The notes under the pieces are model-generated. The model saw only the letters and a program-made list of their open reading frames with translations. It searched no databases and was not told where the DNA came from. A DNA stretch of 12,593 nt, from contig CAMURM010000017.1 of the NCBI GenBank assembly GCA_947097535.1, positions 1 to 12,593 of the forward strand, in the 5' to 3' direction. A program made the position numbers and the translations under genes. Of the stretch, positions 1 through 6,790 are shown piece after piece (positions within the stretch are counted from its first letter, which is position 1; each line of letters opens with the position of its first letter). This DNA comes from an uncultured Selenomonas sp. GTDB taxonomy: Bacteria; Bacillota; Negativicutes; Selenomonadales; Selenomonadaceae.

Positions 1-1266
1 TGGTCGCGCGACAAGCTCACGGGGCTTTATGACCGCGAGGGCTTCTACGAGGCTGTGCGCGAAGAGCTTGACTACGGCATGAAGGGCAGGCGCTATATCA
101 TCTGTTCGAACATCAAGGATTTCAAGCTCGTCAACGAACTTCTCGGCGAGGAGATGGGCAACGAGATCTTAAAGAGTCTGGCGGAGTTCTTCGCCGACCT
201 TGCGATGGATTCGGGCGCGGCAGCCCGCTTGTACGGCGACCATTTCGCCGCCTATGTGGACAAGGCACGCTTCACGGAAAAGGATTTGCTCGACGGTTTG
301 GAAGCGTTGGGGCGGACGTTCGACAGCAGCTCCTTCAAGCTGAACATCCACCTCGGCATCTACGAGATCAAGGAGGTGCAGATGCCCGTCGCCGTCATGT
401 GCGACCGCGCGCATCTCGCTCTTTCCCTCCTTCGCAACGAGAACGGCAACAAGGTGGCGTTCTACAACGACGCGCTCATGGAGCGCACGCTGCGCGAGAA
501 GGAGATCCTCGGCAGCTTCGACGAGGGGATTCTGGAGCGCCAGCTCGCCGTCTACCTGCAGCCGCAGGTCTCTTCGGAAGGCGATCTCCTCGGCGCTGAG
601 GCTCTCGTGCGCTGGCACCATCCGGAAAAGGGACTTCTGGCGCCCGGACAGTTCATCGGCATCCTGGAAAATGCCGGGCTGATTCATCGCCTCGACCAGT
701 ACGTCTGGGAAGAAGCGGCGGCGATTTTGAAGAGCTGGCAGGGAACGGAAAAGGAAGGGCTGACGATCTCCGTCAACATCTCCGTGAATGACATGCTCCA
801 TCTCGACATCTTCGAGACGATGACGGGCATCGTGGAGAAGTACGGCATTGACGCGAAGCAGCTGAAACTTGAAATCACGGAGACGGCGCTCATGGGCGAT
901 ATCGAGAAGTACCGTCAGCTCATCACCCGCCTGCAGGAGGCGGGCTTCGAGGTCGAGATTGACGACTTTGGCAGCGGCTACTCCTCGCTCTCTATGCTCA
1001 AGGACATCGAGGCGGACATCCTGAAGATCGACATGGGCTTCCTGCGACAGACGGGCAACCCCAAGCGCAGTTCCGTCATATTGAACGCCGTCATCGCCAT
1101 GGCGAAGTGGCTCGGCATGCGCGTCATCACGGAGGGTGTCGAGACGAAGGAGCAGGTCGAGCACCTGCGGACGCTCGGCTGTGACATGTTCCAGGGGTAC
1201 TTTTTCGCAAAGCCCATGCCGGTTGGGGAGTTTGAAGCAAAGTATTTTTGCACGAACGCCGGCTGA
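1..1266 (+). CDS. GGDEF/EAL cyclic-di-GMP phosphodiesterase (5' end outside window)
   Basis: The reading frame is open from base 1, where it already encodes the DKLTGLYDREGF opening of a GGDEF domain, so the true start lies upstream. The GGDEF domain is degenerate: the signature reads YGDHF (about 232-246), so cyclase activity is unlikely. The EAL domain that follows looks catalytically complete: EALVRW at about 598, VNISVND, LEITET, IDDFGSGYSSLS, DILKID, ITEGVE and QGYFFAKP hold the usual metal, substrate and catalytic Glu/Asn/Asp/Lys/Gln positions. Known family role: hydrolysis of cyclic-di-GMP to pGpG, controlling motility and surface life. The degenerate GGDEF often acts as a regulatory GTP-binding domain. 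Any sensory N-terminus cannot be seen. The protein ends right after the EAL domain. Confidence 0.95.
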   Translation, partial: WSRDKLTGLYDREGFYEAVREELDYGMKGRRYIICSNIKDFKLVNELLGEEMGNEILKSLAEFFADLAMDSGAAARLYGDHFAAYVDKARFTEKDLLDGLEALGRTFDSSSFKLNIHLGIYEIKEVQMPVAVMCDRAHLALSLLRNENGNKVAFYNDALMERTLREKEILGSFDEGILERQLAVYLQPQVSSEGDLLGAEALVRWHHPEKGLLAPGQFIGILENAGLIHRLDQYVWEEAAAILKSWQGTEKEGLTISVNISVNDMLHLDIFETMTGIVEKYGIDAKQLKLEITETALMGDIEKYRQLITRLQEAGFEVEIDDFGSGYSSLSMLKDIEADILKIDMGFLRQTGNPKRSSVILNAVIAMAKWLGMRVITEGVETKEQVEHLRTLGCDMFQGYFFAKPMPVGEFEAKYFCTNAG

Positions 1267-1276
1267 GAAAAAAAGC

Positions 1277-1307
1277 GGCCGCGCCCCGCTTTTCGCGGGG
1301 TGCGGCC
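1277..1307. terminator. GC-rich hairpin after the EAL gene
   Basis: A 13-bp stem (1277-1289 with 1295-1307, one G-T pair) closes a TTTTC loop ten bases after the stop codon. The A-run at 1268-1274 precedes it, so the U-tract that completes an intrinsic terminator lies on the minus strand; on the plus strand the stem is followed by CTGTCCC. It may still end or attenuate EAL-gene transcription, but the tail is atypical. Confidence 0.5.
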
Positions 1308-1332
1308 CTGTCCCACGGGAGGGATGCTGGAA

Positions 1333-2190
1333 ATGGAAAAGAGACGGATGAAGCGGCTGGGGCAGCGGATATTCGCACTTGCTGCCTGCTCTTTTGCCGG
1401 AATAAGCACAGAGGCGCTCGCCGCGCGCATTGACCCGCAGGAGCTTGAGCAGCTGCGCGGCGTGGTCGGCATACTGCTCGAAGATGTCGAGGAATTTTAC
1501 CATGTGACGATCCTGATCGAATCGTTCCTGATCTTCATGCTGCTGGCTTTGATCATTGTGGGACTCGTCGGCTATACGAAGCTGAAGAAGGAGATTCGTG
1601 AGCTGCGCCGCCATGTTTACGGCGAAGATGATGCAGAGCCGGCGCATGAGGAAGACCTCGCCTCTCCCTTCGAGCCGCTGCCGGACTTTCCCTCGGAACC
1701 CGAGCCGGAGCCCGAGCCGGAGCCTGCTCCCGCCCCTGCACCGGAGCTGACGCCTCTTGAGCGCTTCCTTGAAGCCTACGGCGAAGCGAACGAGATCGAA
1801 GATGCCACGCTTCGCGAAGCGCGCCTCAGCAGCCTTTTACTGGAATTTCCCATCAAGACCTTCACATGCACGAATCCCGCAGCGCGAAAGCTCGACCCGA
1901 ACGCGCCGCCGACCTTTGAGACGGCGGATGACGGCGACTTCTGGGCGCTCAAGAAGGACGATGACTCGGACGATTACAACGTCATGCCAAATCCCACGCT
2001 CATCTACAACGAAGAGCGCCACCGCTTCCGCGGCATGAAGGAAGCCTTCGCTTCCAACTACCACGAAGGCAAGGAATACACACACATGGCGCTCGACGCC
2101 CCCGCGCGCTTCAACCTCATGGGCAGCCTCTGGGCGCCCCTGCGCCCCGGCAAGATCACGCTCTCGGGGGAGAGGGACGCGCAAGGATAA
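1333..2190 (+). CDS. hypothetical exported or membrane-anchored protein with Glu-Pro/Ala-Pro linker
   Basis: I do not recognise this family. Start ATG 1333 is chosen because GGGAGGG (1317-1323) sits nine bases before it; ATG 1324 would touch that site, and GTG 1300 lies inside the preceding hairpin. The 285-residue product has a basic start (MEKRRMKRLGQR), a hydrophobic stretch about 12-30 ending in an Ala-Leu-Ala that looks like a signal peptidase site, and a strong membrane segment about 59-83 followed by a basic, helix-prone stretch. Next comes an acidic region with a Glu-Pro then Ala-Pro repeat (about 122-138, DNA 1696-1746), a typical extended spacer. The C-terminal ~145 residues are soluble and rich in Asp, Asn and Trp/Tyr/Phe, with a very acidic patch DDDSDD near 209-214. 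An envelope-anchored protein exposing a C-terminal domain is likely; function unknown. It is not obviously linked to the EAL gene before it. Confidence 0.8.
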   Translation: MEKRRMKRLGQRIFALAACSFAGISTEALAARIDPQELEQLRGVVGILLEDVEEFYHVTILIESFLIFMLLALIIVGLVGYTKLKKEIRELRRHVYGEDDAEPAHEEDLASPFEPLPDFPSEPEPEPEPEPAPAPAPELTPLERFLEAYGEANEIEDATLREARLSSLLLEFPIKTFTCTNPAARKLDPNAPPTFETADDGDFWALKKDDDSDDYNVMPNPTLIYNEERHRFRGMKEAFASNYHEGKEYTHMALDAPARFNLMGSLWAPLRPGKITLSGERDAQG

Positions 2191-2214
2191 TTGTATCATA
2201 GGAGAATCTTCCCG

Positions 2215-2256
2215 CTCTCCGCCAGTAACCGAAAGGTTTCCGGCGGAGAGTTTTTT
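2215..2256 (+). terminator. strong intrinsic terminator after the hypothetical gene
   Basis: CTCTCCGCC (2215-2223) pairs perfectly with GGCGGAGAG (2242-2250); an inner AACC/GGTT stem is capped by a GAAA loop, and TTTTTT follows directly. It isolates the catabolic operon from upstream transcription. Confidence 0.9.
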
Positions 2257-2391
2257 GTGTTTTTTTGCTTATGTATATTGCTTGCAAGCGAATAATGTTG
2301 ATACTAGTGAGATTTATATTAGTTTATTTTGGCGAATTGCCGTGTGATTTCTAGGACAAACTATTGACTTTTGATATTTTTTAAAAGATAT

Positions 2392-2450
2392 ATTGTTATA
2401 TACAATCGTAAATGATATAATATAAATCATAAAAGATAATATACAATTAT
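2392..2450. promoter_or_regulatory. candidate operator: nested inverted repeats over the promoter
   Basis: Three short dyads follow each other: ATTGT-N5-ACAAT (2392-2406, over the -35), ATGAT-N9-ATCAT (2412-2430, over the -10) and ATAAT-N5-ATTAT (2436-2450, past the start point). The word ATATACAAT occurs twice in direct orientation (2398-2406, 2439-2447), 41 bases apart, near four helical turns. This is where a DeoR-type repressor would bind. AT-richness makes chance dyads likely, so confidence is moderate. Confidence 0.4.
2393..2421 (+). promoter_or_regulatory. main operon promoter (TTGTTA - 17 bp - TATAAT)
   Basis: A -35 TTGTTA (2393-2398) and a perfect -10 TATAAT (2416-2421) are separated by exactly 17 bases, the housekeeping sigma spacing. 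Transcription would begin near 2428, giving a leader of about 55 bases before the TTG start at 2483. Confidence 0.7.
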
Positions 2451-2482
2451 AAACAACAAAAAAGACAAGGAGGGATTCACCC

Positions 2483-3319
2483 TTGGATCTTCTGAAGCTG
2501 AAGCAGACGGCGAACTGTGTGCGAAGAGACATCGTGGACGCCGTATATGCGGCGAAATCCGGTCATCCGGGAGGCTCGCTTTCGGCGGCGGATGTGCTCA
2601 CGTATCTGTACTTTGTCGAGATGAAGATCGACCCGAAGGAGCCGGATCTGGAGAAGCGCGACCGCTTCGTCCTGTCGAAGGGGCATGTGACGCCCGGCTA
2701 CTACGGCGTCCTCGCCGAGCGCGGTTTCTTCCCAGTCGACGATCTCAAGACGTTCCGCCATACGGGATCGTACCTGCAGGGGCATCCGGACAGGAAGCAT
2801 ATCCCGGGCGTGGATATGAGCTCCGGCTCCTTGGGGCAGGGATTTTCCGTAGCTGTCGGCATGGCGCTTTCCGCGAAGCTTTCGGGGCGCGGCTACCGCA
2901 CCTATGCGCTTCTCGGCGACGGCGAGATACAGGAAGGGCAGATCTGGGAAGCCGCCATGTTTGCCGGAGCGCGCAAGCTCGACAACCTCGTCGCCATCGT
3001 GGACAACAATGGCCTGCAGATCGACGGCGCCATCGAGACGGTTTGCTCGCCCTATCCCATCACTGAGAAGTTCAAGGCGTTCAACTTCCATGTCATCGAG
3101 GCGGACGCACATGATTTCGCAGCGCTGAAGGAGGCGTTTGACGAGGCGCGCCGGACGGCAGGCATGCCGACGGCGATCATCTTGAAGAGCGTCAAGGGCA
3201 AGGGCGTTTCCTTCATGGAGAACAAGGCGGCGTGGCATGGCAGTGCGCCGAACGAGGAAGAGTACCGCACGGCTGTGCAGGAGCTGGAAGAGGAGGCGAG
3301 GTCGCTATGCCGGAACTGA
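2483..3319 (+). CDS. transketolase, N-terminal (ThDP-binding) subunit
   Basis: First half of a split transketolase, 278 residues, the usual size for such N-subunits. It begins at TTG 2483, fixed by AGGAGG nine bases upstream; no ATG fits. Motifs in order: GHPGGSLSAADV (28-38), DRFVLSKGH (60-68), SSGSLGQGF (113-121), the thiamine-diphosphate motif GDGEIQEGQIWEAAMFA (145-161) and DNNGLQIDG (174-182). With the next gene product it would form the active enzyme that moves two-carbon units between ketose and aldose phosphates, for example D-erythrose-4-phosphate plus xylulose-5-phosphate to fructose-6-phosphate plus glyceraldehyde-3-phosphate. It is the first gene of the operon, overlapping the C-subunit gene by 13 bases. 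In this setting it probably disposes of a pathway product. Split transketolases have also been recruited for D-apulose-4-phosphate (AptA/AptB), so substrate is not certain. Confidence 0.95.
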   Translation: MDLLKLKQTANCVRRDIVDAVYAAKSGHPGGSLSAADVLTYLYFVEMKIDPKEPDLEKRDRFVLSKGHVTPGYYGVLAERGFFPVDDLKTFRHTGSYLQGHPDRKHIPGVDMSSGSLGQGFSVAVGMALSAKLSGRGYRTYALLGDGEIQEGQIWEAAMFAGARKLDNLVAIVDNNGLQIDGAIETVCSPYPITEKFKAFNFHVIEADAHDFAALKEAFDEARRTAGMPTAIILKSVKGKGVSFMENKAAWHGSAPNEEEYRTAVQELEEEARSLCRN

Positions 3320-4251
3320 AGAAGATCGCGACGCGCGAAAGTTATGGCCGCGCCCTCGTGGAGCTTGGCAGGAAGCACGAGGATCTCATCGTCCTCGACG
3401 CCGATCTTGCGGAGGCGACGAAAACGAACATCTTCCGCAAGGAATTTCCCGCGCGCCATATCGACTGCGGTATTGCCGAAGCGAACATGATGGGCATAGC
3501 GGCGGGACTTTCGCTGACGGGCAAGGTGCCGTTTGCCAGCACATTCGCGATGTTTGCTGCGGGGCGTGCCTACGAGCAGGTCAGGAACACGATCGGCTAC
3601 CCGCAGCTGAATGTCAAGATCGCCGCGACGCATGCGGGCATCTCTGTCGGTGAGGACGGCGCCTCGCATCAGTGCCTCGAAGATCTGGCTCTCATGCGCA
3701 TGATCCCCGGCATGACGGTCATGTGCCCCGCCGATGATGTGGAAGCGCACGCCATGGTCGAAGCTGCCTACGCGCATGAAGGCCCCGTCTACATGCGCTT
3801 CGGGCGCCTTGCCGTACCTGCCGTCAACGATGCCGCCTATCGCTTCGAATGGGGCAAGGGGAAGAAGCTGAGAGAGGGCAGCGACGTCGTCATCCTGGCG
3901 ACGGGCTTGCTCGTTGCGCCGGCACTTGAGGCGGCTGAAAGGCTGGCAGCGGAGTCGAGCCTCAGCGTGGCTGTCGCTAATATCCATACGATCAAGCCGC
4001 TCGATGAAGAGCTCGTCCTTACGATGGCGAAGGAGGCAAAGCTCGTCGTCACAGCTGAAGAGCACTCCATCCTCGGCGGTCTCGGCGGCGCGGTGGCAGA
4101 ACTTCTGGCGGAAAAGGCGCCGAAGCGCCTGCTACGCATCGGCATACGCGACGTGTTCGGCGAGTCGGGGCCTGCCGCGGAGCTCCTGCAAAAGTACAGG
4201 CTCGACGCGGCGGGGGTCTACGAGCAGGTGCGCGACGCTCTGGAGCTTTGA
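3307..4251 (+). CDS. transketolase, C-terminal (pyrimidine-binding) subunit
   Basis: Second half of the split transketolase, 314 residues. Start ATG 3307 lies inside the end of the N-subunit gene, with AGGAGG at 3291-3296, which implies translational coupling and equal amounts of the two subunits. MPELKKIATRESYGRALVEL is the normal opening of this subunit; the longer open frame upstream is only shadow of the first gene. The CGIAEANMMGIAAGL motif (54-68) carries the Glu that activates the thiamine cofactor (E58). ATHAGISVGEDGASHQ (107-122) and the C-terminal fold (ILATG, IHTIKPLDEE, EEHSILGGLGG) are also present. The two halves together make a complete enzyme; neither is a pseudogene. About 66 bases separate this gene from the good start site of pdxA2. 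Confidence 0.95.
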   Translation: MPELKKIATRESYGRALVELGRKHEDLIVLDADLAEATKTNIFRKEFPARHIDCGIAEANMMGIAAGLSLTGKVPFASTFAMFAAGRAYEQVRNTIGYPQLNVKIAATHAGISVGEDGASHQCLEDLALMRMIPGMTVMCPADDVEAHAMVEAAYAHEGPVYMRFGRLAVPAVNDAAYRFEWGKGKKLREGSDVVILATGLLVAPALEAAERLAAESSLSVAVANIHTIKPLDEELVLTMAKEAKLVVTAEEHSILGGLGGAVAELLAEKAPKRLLRIGIRDVFGESGPAAELLQKYRLDAAGVYEQVRDALEL

Positions 4252-4317
4252 AGCAAAGGGCGTTCGCAGACATTGCAGAGTGGGATTTCATCATTTGCAG
4301 AAAAGGGAAGAACAAGC

Positions 4318-4401
4318 ATGAAGGAAAAGTTCAAGCCTTGGCTATCACTATGGGAGATCCCGCCGGTATCGGTCCGGAGATCGTCGTCGGCACGATGCTG
4401 A
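4318..4401 (+). other. 27-codon frame with the best RBS/ATG for pdxA2, one base out of frame
   Basis: ATG 4318 has a good Shine-Dalgarno (GGGAAG, 4305-4310, seven bases upstream). It reads MKEKFKP, then runs into the wrong frame of pdxA2 and stops at TGA 4399-4401. If one extra base stood near 4336-4338 it would read MKEKFKPLAITMGDPAGIG, a typical PdxA start. This is either a missing base in the sequence, a real frameshift, or a short overlapping leader. No recognised slippery site is present. Confidence 0.5.
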
Positions 4402-5327
4402 GTCAGGAGATTGCGGACTGCTGCAAACCTTTCGTCATCGGCAGCGCCGTGATGTTGGAGAGGGCGGCCGAGGTGCTCGGCAAGGAGATCGTCATCCACA
4501 AGATTTCCGATCCCGCTGAGGCAAAGTATGAACTCGGCACGATCGACGTACTGGAAACGGGCGACTATGACGCCGCCTCCATCGAGTGGGGCAAGGTGCA
4601 GGCTTTGGCGGGACAGATGTCCATCGACTGGATCATGAAGTCCATCGAGCTCGGGCTGGCAGGTAAGGTTGACGCCGTATCGACCTCGCCGATCAACAAG
4701 CAAGCCATCAAACTCGTTGGCGTCAAGGAGCCGGGACACACGGAGATCTATCAAAACGCCACGAAGTCTCCCTATGCGCTGACGATGTTCTCCTGCCATA
4801 AGCTGCGTGTCTTCTTTGTGAGCCGTCACATGTCCCTGGTCGACGCGGTGCATTTTGCAAAGAAAGATGTCGTGCTTGATTTCATCCGCAACATTGACAA
4901 GGAGCTGAAGAGCGTCGGCATAGAAAAGCCGGTGATCGCCGTGGCGGGCATCAACCCGCACAACGGGGACAACGGGCTCTTCGGCAGGGAAGAACTTGAC
5001 GAGTTGATTCCCGCTGTGGAAGCGGCGCAGAAGGAAGGCATCGAGGCGGTGGGGCCCGTGCCCGCAGACTCGGTGTTCAACATCGGGAAGTCGGGCAAGT
5101 ACAATGCGATCCTCTCGATGTACCACGACCAGGGGCACATCGCCTGCAAGACGCTCGACTTCGAGAAGGCGGTCACGATCACATGGGGACTGCCGTTCAT
5201 CCGCGGCTCCGTGGATCACGGCACGGCCTTCGACATCGCGGGGAAGGCGATCGCGAACTGCATCAGCCTCATCGAGTCGACCAAGGTTTGCGCGGAATAC
5301 GCTCTGCTCAAGCACGAGCGTAGCTGA
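4338..5327 (+). CDS. pdxA2: PdxA2-type 4-phospho-acid-sugar 3-dehydrogenase (decarboxylating)
   Basis: PdxA-family NAD-dependent dehydrogenase. Conserved parts: TMGDPAGIGPEIV near the start, TSPINKQA, HTEIYQ, the three metal-ligand histidines in VSRHMS, GINPHNGDNG and MYHDQGHIACK, then GLPFIRGSVDHGTAFDIAG. From TTG 4338 the product is 329 residues, close to the family's usual length; the start is uncertain because the best ATG (4318) is in another frame, and a far-upstream TTG (4248) would add an unrelated 30 residues. Canonical PdxA makes a vitamin B6 precursor. The PdxA2 subgroup, found beside DUF1537 kinases, oxidises C3 of 4-phospho-D-threonate or D-erythronate, and the beta-keto acid loses CO2 to give DHAP. 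The kinase gene lies 46 bases downstream, which supports the catabolic role. On a 5-phosphopentonate the same chemistry would yield erythrulose-4-phosphate. Confidence 0.9.
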   Translation: MAITMGDPAGIGPEIVVGTMLSQEIADCCKPFVIGSAVMLERAAEVLGKEIVIHKISDPAEAKYELGTIDVLETGDYDAASIEWGKVQALAGQMSIDWIMKSIELGLAGKVDAVSTSPINKQAIKLVGVKEPGHTEIYQNATKSPYALTMFSCHKLRVFFVSRHMSLVDAVHFAKKDVVLDFIRNIDKELKSVGIEKPVIAVAGINPHNGDNGLFGREELDELIPAVEAAQKEGIEAVGPVPADSVFNIGKSGKYNAILSMYHDQGHIACKTLDFEKAVTITWGLPFIRGSVDHGTAFDIAGKAIANCISLIESTKVCAEYALLKHERS

Positions 5328-5373
5328 GGCGCTGCTGGCTACCGCAGCAGTTGTTTTACGAAAGGAGTGGAGA

Positions 5374-6723
5374 ATGGTGCCATCGATCGGAATTGTTGCA
5401 GATGATCTGACCGGCGCAACGACGACGGGGGTGCTGCTGGCGCGTTCGCGGGCGCGGACGGTCGCATACTTCTCCTCGGAAGCGGCGCTTCGCGAGGAGA
5501 AGGAGCTGGGGCTCGATGCCATCGTCATCGGCACGAACTCCCGCGCACTCGACAAGGAGAAAGCGCAGGGCTTCGTGACCGACGCGACATCGGCTTTGAA
5601 AAAGATGGGGGTACGCTATTTCACGAAGCGCATCGATACGACCTTGCGCGGCGGCATCGGCTATGAGATCGATGCCATGCTCGATGTGATCGGCGAGGAT
5701 GCCGTCGCCGTCGTCGTTCCGGCGATGCCGCAGTCGCGCCGCATCCTTGTCGGCGGCTACTCGGTGATCGACGGGGTGGCTCTCATACGCACGCCCGTCG
5801 CTCAGGATGTGCGCACGCCGGTGCGCGAGAACTATGTGCCGACGCTTCTCGCAGCGCAGACGCAGCACGCGGTCGGGCTTATCGCCCTCGCCGACGTCCT
5901 GCAGGGCGGTGCAGCACTCGTGGAGGCGCTTCGCAAGGAGCGCGAGGCGGGCAGGCGCGTGATCGTGGTCGATGCGATCACATTGGAAGACGTCGAGGAG
6001 ATCGCGAAGGCGTGCGTCGCCTTGCAATGGAATGTCCTCGCCGTGGATCCGGGTCCCTTCACCTCGCGCCTCGCCTTCGTGCGCGGTCTGATCGAGGAAG
6101 AAAAGCCGAATATTCCCGCAGCAGCTCCTGTAGAAAACCGCACGGTTCTGATTGCGGCGGGCAGTGCGACGCCCGTTACGAAGAAACAGATGGAAGTCTT
6201 GACGAACGATGCGCGAAACGTCCGCATCTCCGTCAATCCGCGCCCCTTGATCGAGAGCGGCCCGGCGGCTACGGCGGAAGTTATGCGCGCGGCGGACGCC
6301 GCCTGCATTCTGCTAGAAAAATACGAGCAGCCGCGTTCCATCCTTTTTGAGACGGCGCTGCACGGCGTGCTCCTCGATCTCGACGAAGAGGATAGGTCCC
6401 ACGGCTACGAGAAGGGAACGGCGGCGAATCGCATCAATGCGGGACTCGGTACGATCATCGCGCAGGTGATGGAGCGCGTGGCGCGGGAGAAGATCGCCGG
6501 CATCTATGCAACGGGCGGCGATACGATGGTCAATGTCTGCGCGATGCTCGGCGTCGAATGCCTGGAAGTACTCGACTATGTGATTCCGCAGACTGATATA
6601 GGGCGTCTCATCGGCGAGTACGGCGGCATGCCGATCGTCGGCAAGGGCGGCTTGACAGGTACGAATTCATCGGCAATCGAAATCGTTGATCGCCTGATGT
6701 TGGAGGCAGCGCGCCGGGACTGA
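5374..6723 (+). CDS. dtnK: DUF1537 four-carbon acid sugar kinase (D-threonate/D-erythronate kinase-like)
   Basis: Kinase of the DUF1537 family, 449 residues, near the usual length. Start ATG 5374 has AAAGGAG at 5361-5367; the open frame further upstream is shadow of pdxA2. N-terminal substrate domain: GIVADDLTGATTTG (6-19), KRIDTTLRG (85-93, usually KxDSTLRG) and PAMPQSRR (116-123). C-terminal nucleotide domain: GSATPVT (263-269), ATGGDT (379-384) and KGGLTGT (424-430), the last differing from the more common KxGxFG form. Family role: ATP-dependent phosphorylation of the terminal hydroxyl of an acid sugar. Next to PdxA2, the characterised members act on D-threonate or D-erythronate; members elsewhere act on 3-oxo-tetronates. 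The exact substrate cannot be told from sequence, so the symbol is provisional. A small CTGCTG/CAGCAG hairpin (5332-5350) followed by TTGTTTT lies just before its RBS. Confidence 0.88.
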   Translation: MVPSIGIVADDLTGATTTGVLLARSRARTVAYFSSEAALREEKELGLDAIVIGTNSRALDKEKAQGFVTDATSALKKMGVRYFTKRIDTTLRGGIGYEIDAMLDVIGEDAVAVVVPAMPQSRRILVGGYSVIDGVALIRTPVAQDVRTPVRENYVPTLLAAQTQHAVGLIALADVLQGGAALVEALRKEREAGRRVIVVDAITLEDVEEIAKACVALQWNVLAVDPGPFTSRLAFVRGLIEEEKPNIPAAAPVENRTVLIAAGSATPVTKKQMEVLTNDARNVRISVNPRPLIESGPAATAEVMRAADAACILLEKYEQPRSILFETALHGVLLDLDEEDRSHGYEKGTAANRINAGLGTIIAQVMERVAREKIAGIYATGGDTMVNVCAMLGVECLEVLDYVIPQTDIGRLIGEYGGMPIVGKGGLTGTNSSAIEIVDRLMLEAARRD

Positions 6724-6742
6724 GGCGCGCAGGGAGTATCTT

Positions 6743-6768
6743 GGGGCGGCGCCTCTCTGTGCCGCCTC
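6743..6768 (+). other. intra-operon hairpin between kinase and permease genes
   Basis: GGGGCGGC (6743-6750) pairs with GCCGCCTC (6761-6768) around a 10-base loop, with no T-run after it. It is more likely an mRNA processing or stabilising element than a terminator. Confidence 0.4.
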
Positions 6769-6790
6769 CATATGGTAGGAGGATTTAGTC

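Larger units (their letters stand above)
2257..2482 (+). promoter_or_regulatory. AT-rich control region of the operon
   Basis: This gene-free stretch is far richer in A+T than the coding sequence around it. It holds a 10-bp perfect palindrome GCTTGCAAGC (2280-2289), a TTGACT box (2364-2369) that could serve a second, weaker promoter with TATATT (2389-2394, 19-base spacing), the main promoter at 2393-2421, a set of short inverted repeats between 2392 and 2450, and the Shine-Dalgarno AGGAGG at 2468-2473. Confidence 0.7.

Noticed and set aside
169..1647. Minus-strand open frame (492 codons) opposite the EAL gene
   Set aside because: Shadow of the GGDEF/EAL coding sequence; no motif and no plausible start signals.
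1696..1746. Short tandem DNA repeat considered as a phase-variable tract
   Set aside because: It encodes an in-frame Glu-Pro/Ala-Pro spacer with varied codons; the units are imperfect and unlikely to slip readily.
2215..2256. Structured element with GAAA-capped hairpin considered as a riboswitch
   Set aside because: A single long stem plus T-run directly after a stop codon is fully explained as an intrinsic terminator.
4248..4337. Upstream extension of pdxA2 to the TTG overlapping the transketolase stop
   Set aside because: The added 30 residues do not resemble a PdxA N-terminus and the GGAG is only two bases from that TTG.
4218..5555. Minus-strand open frame (445 codons) opposite pdxA2
   Set aside because: No family features and low-complexity charged composition; pdxA2 on the other strand is unmistakable.
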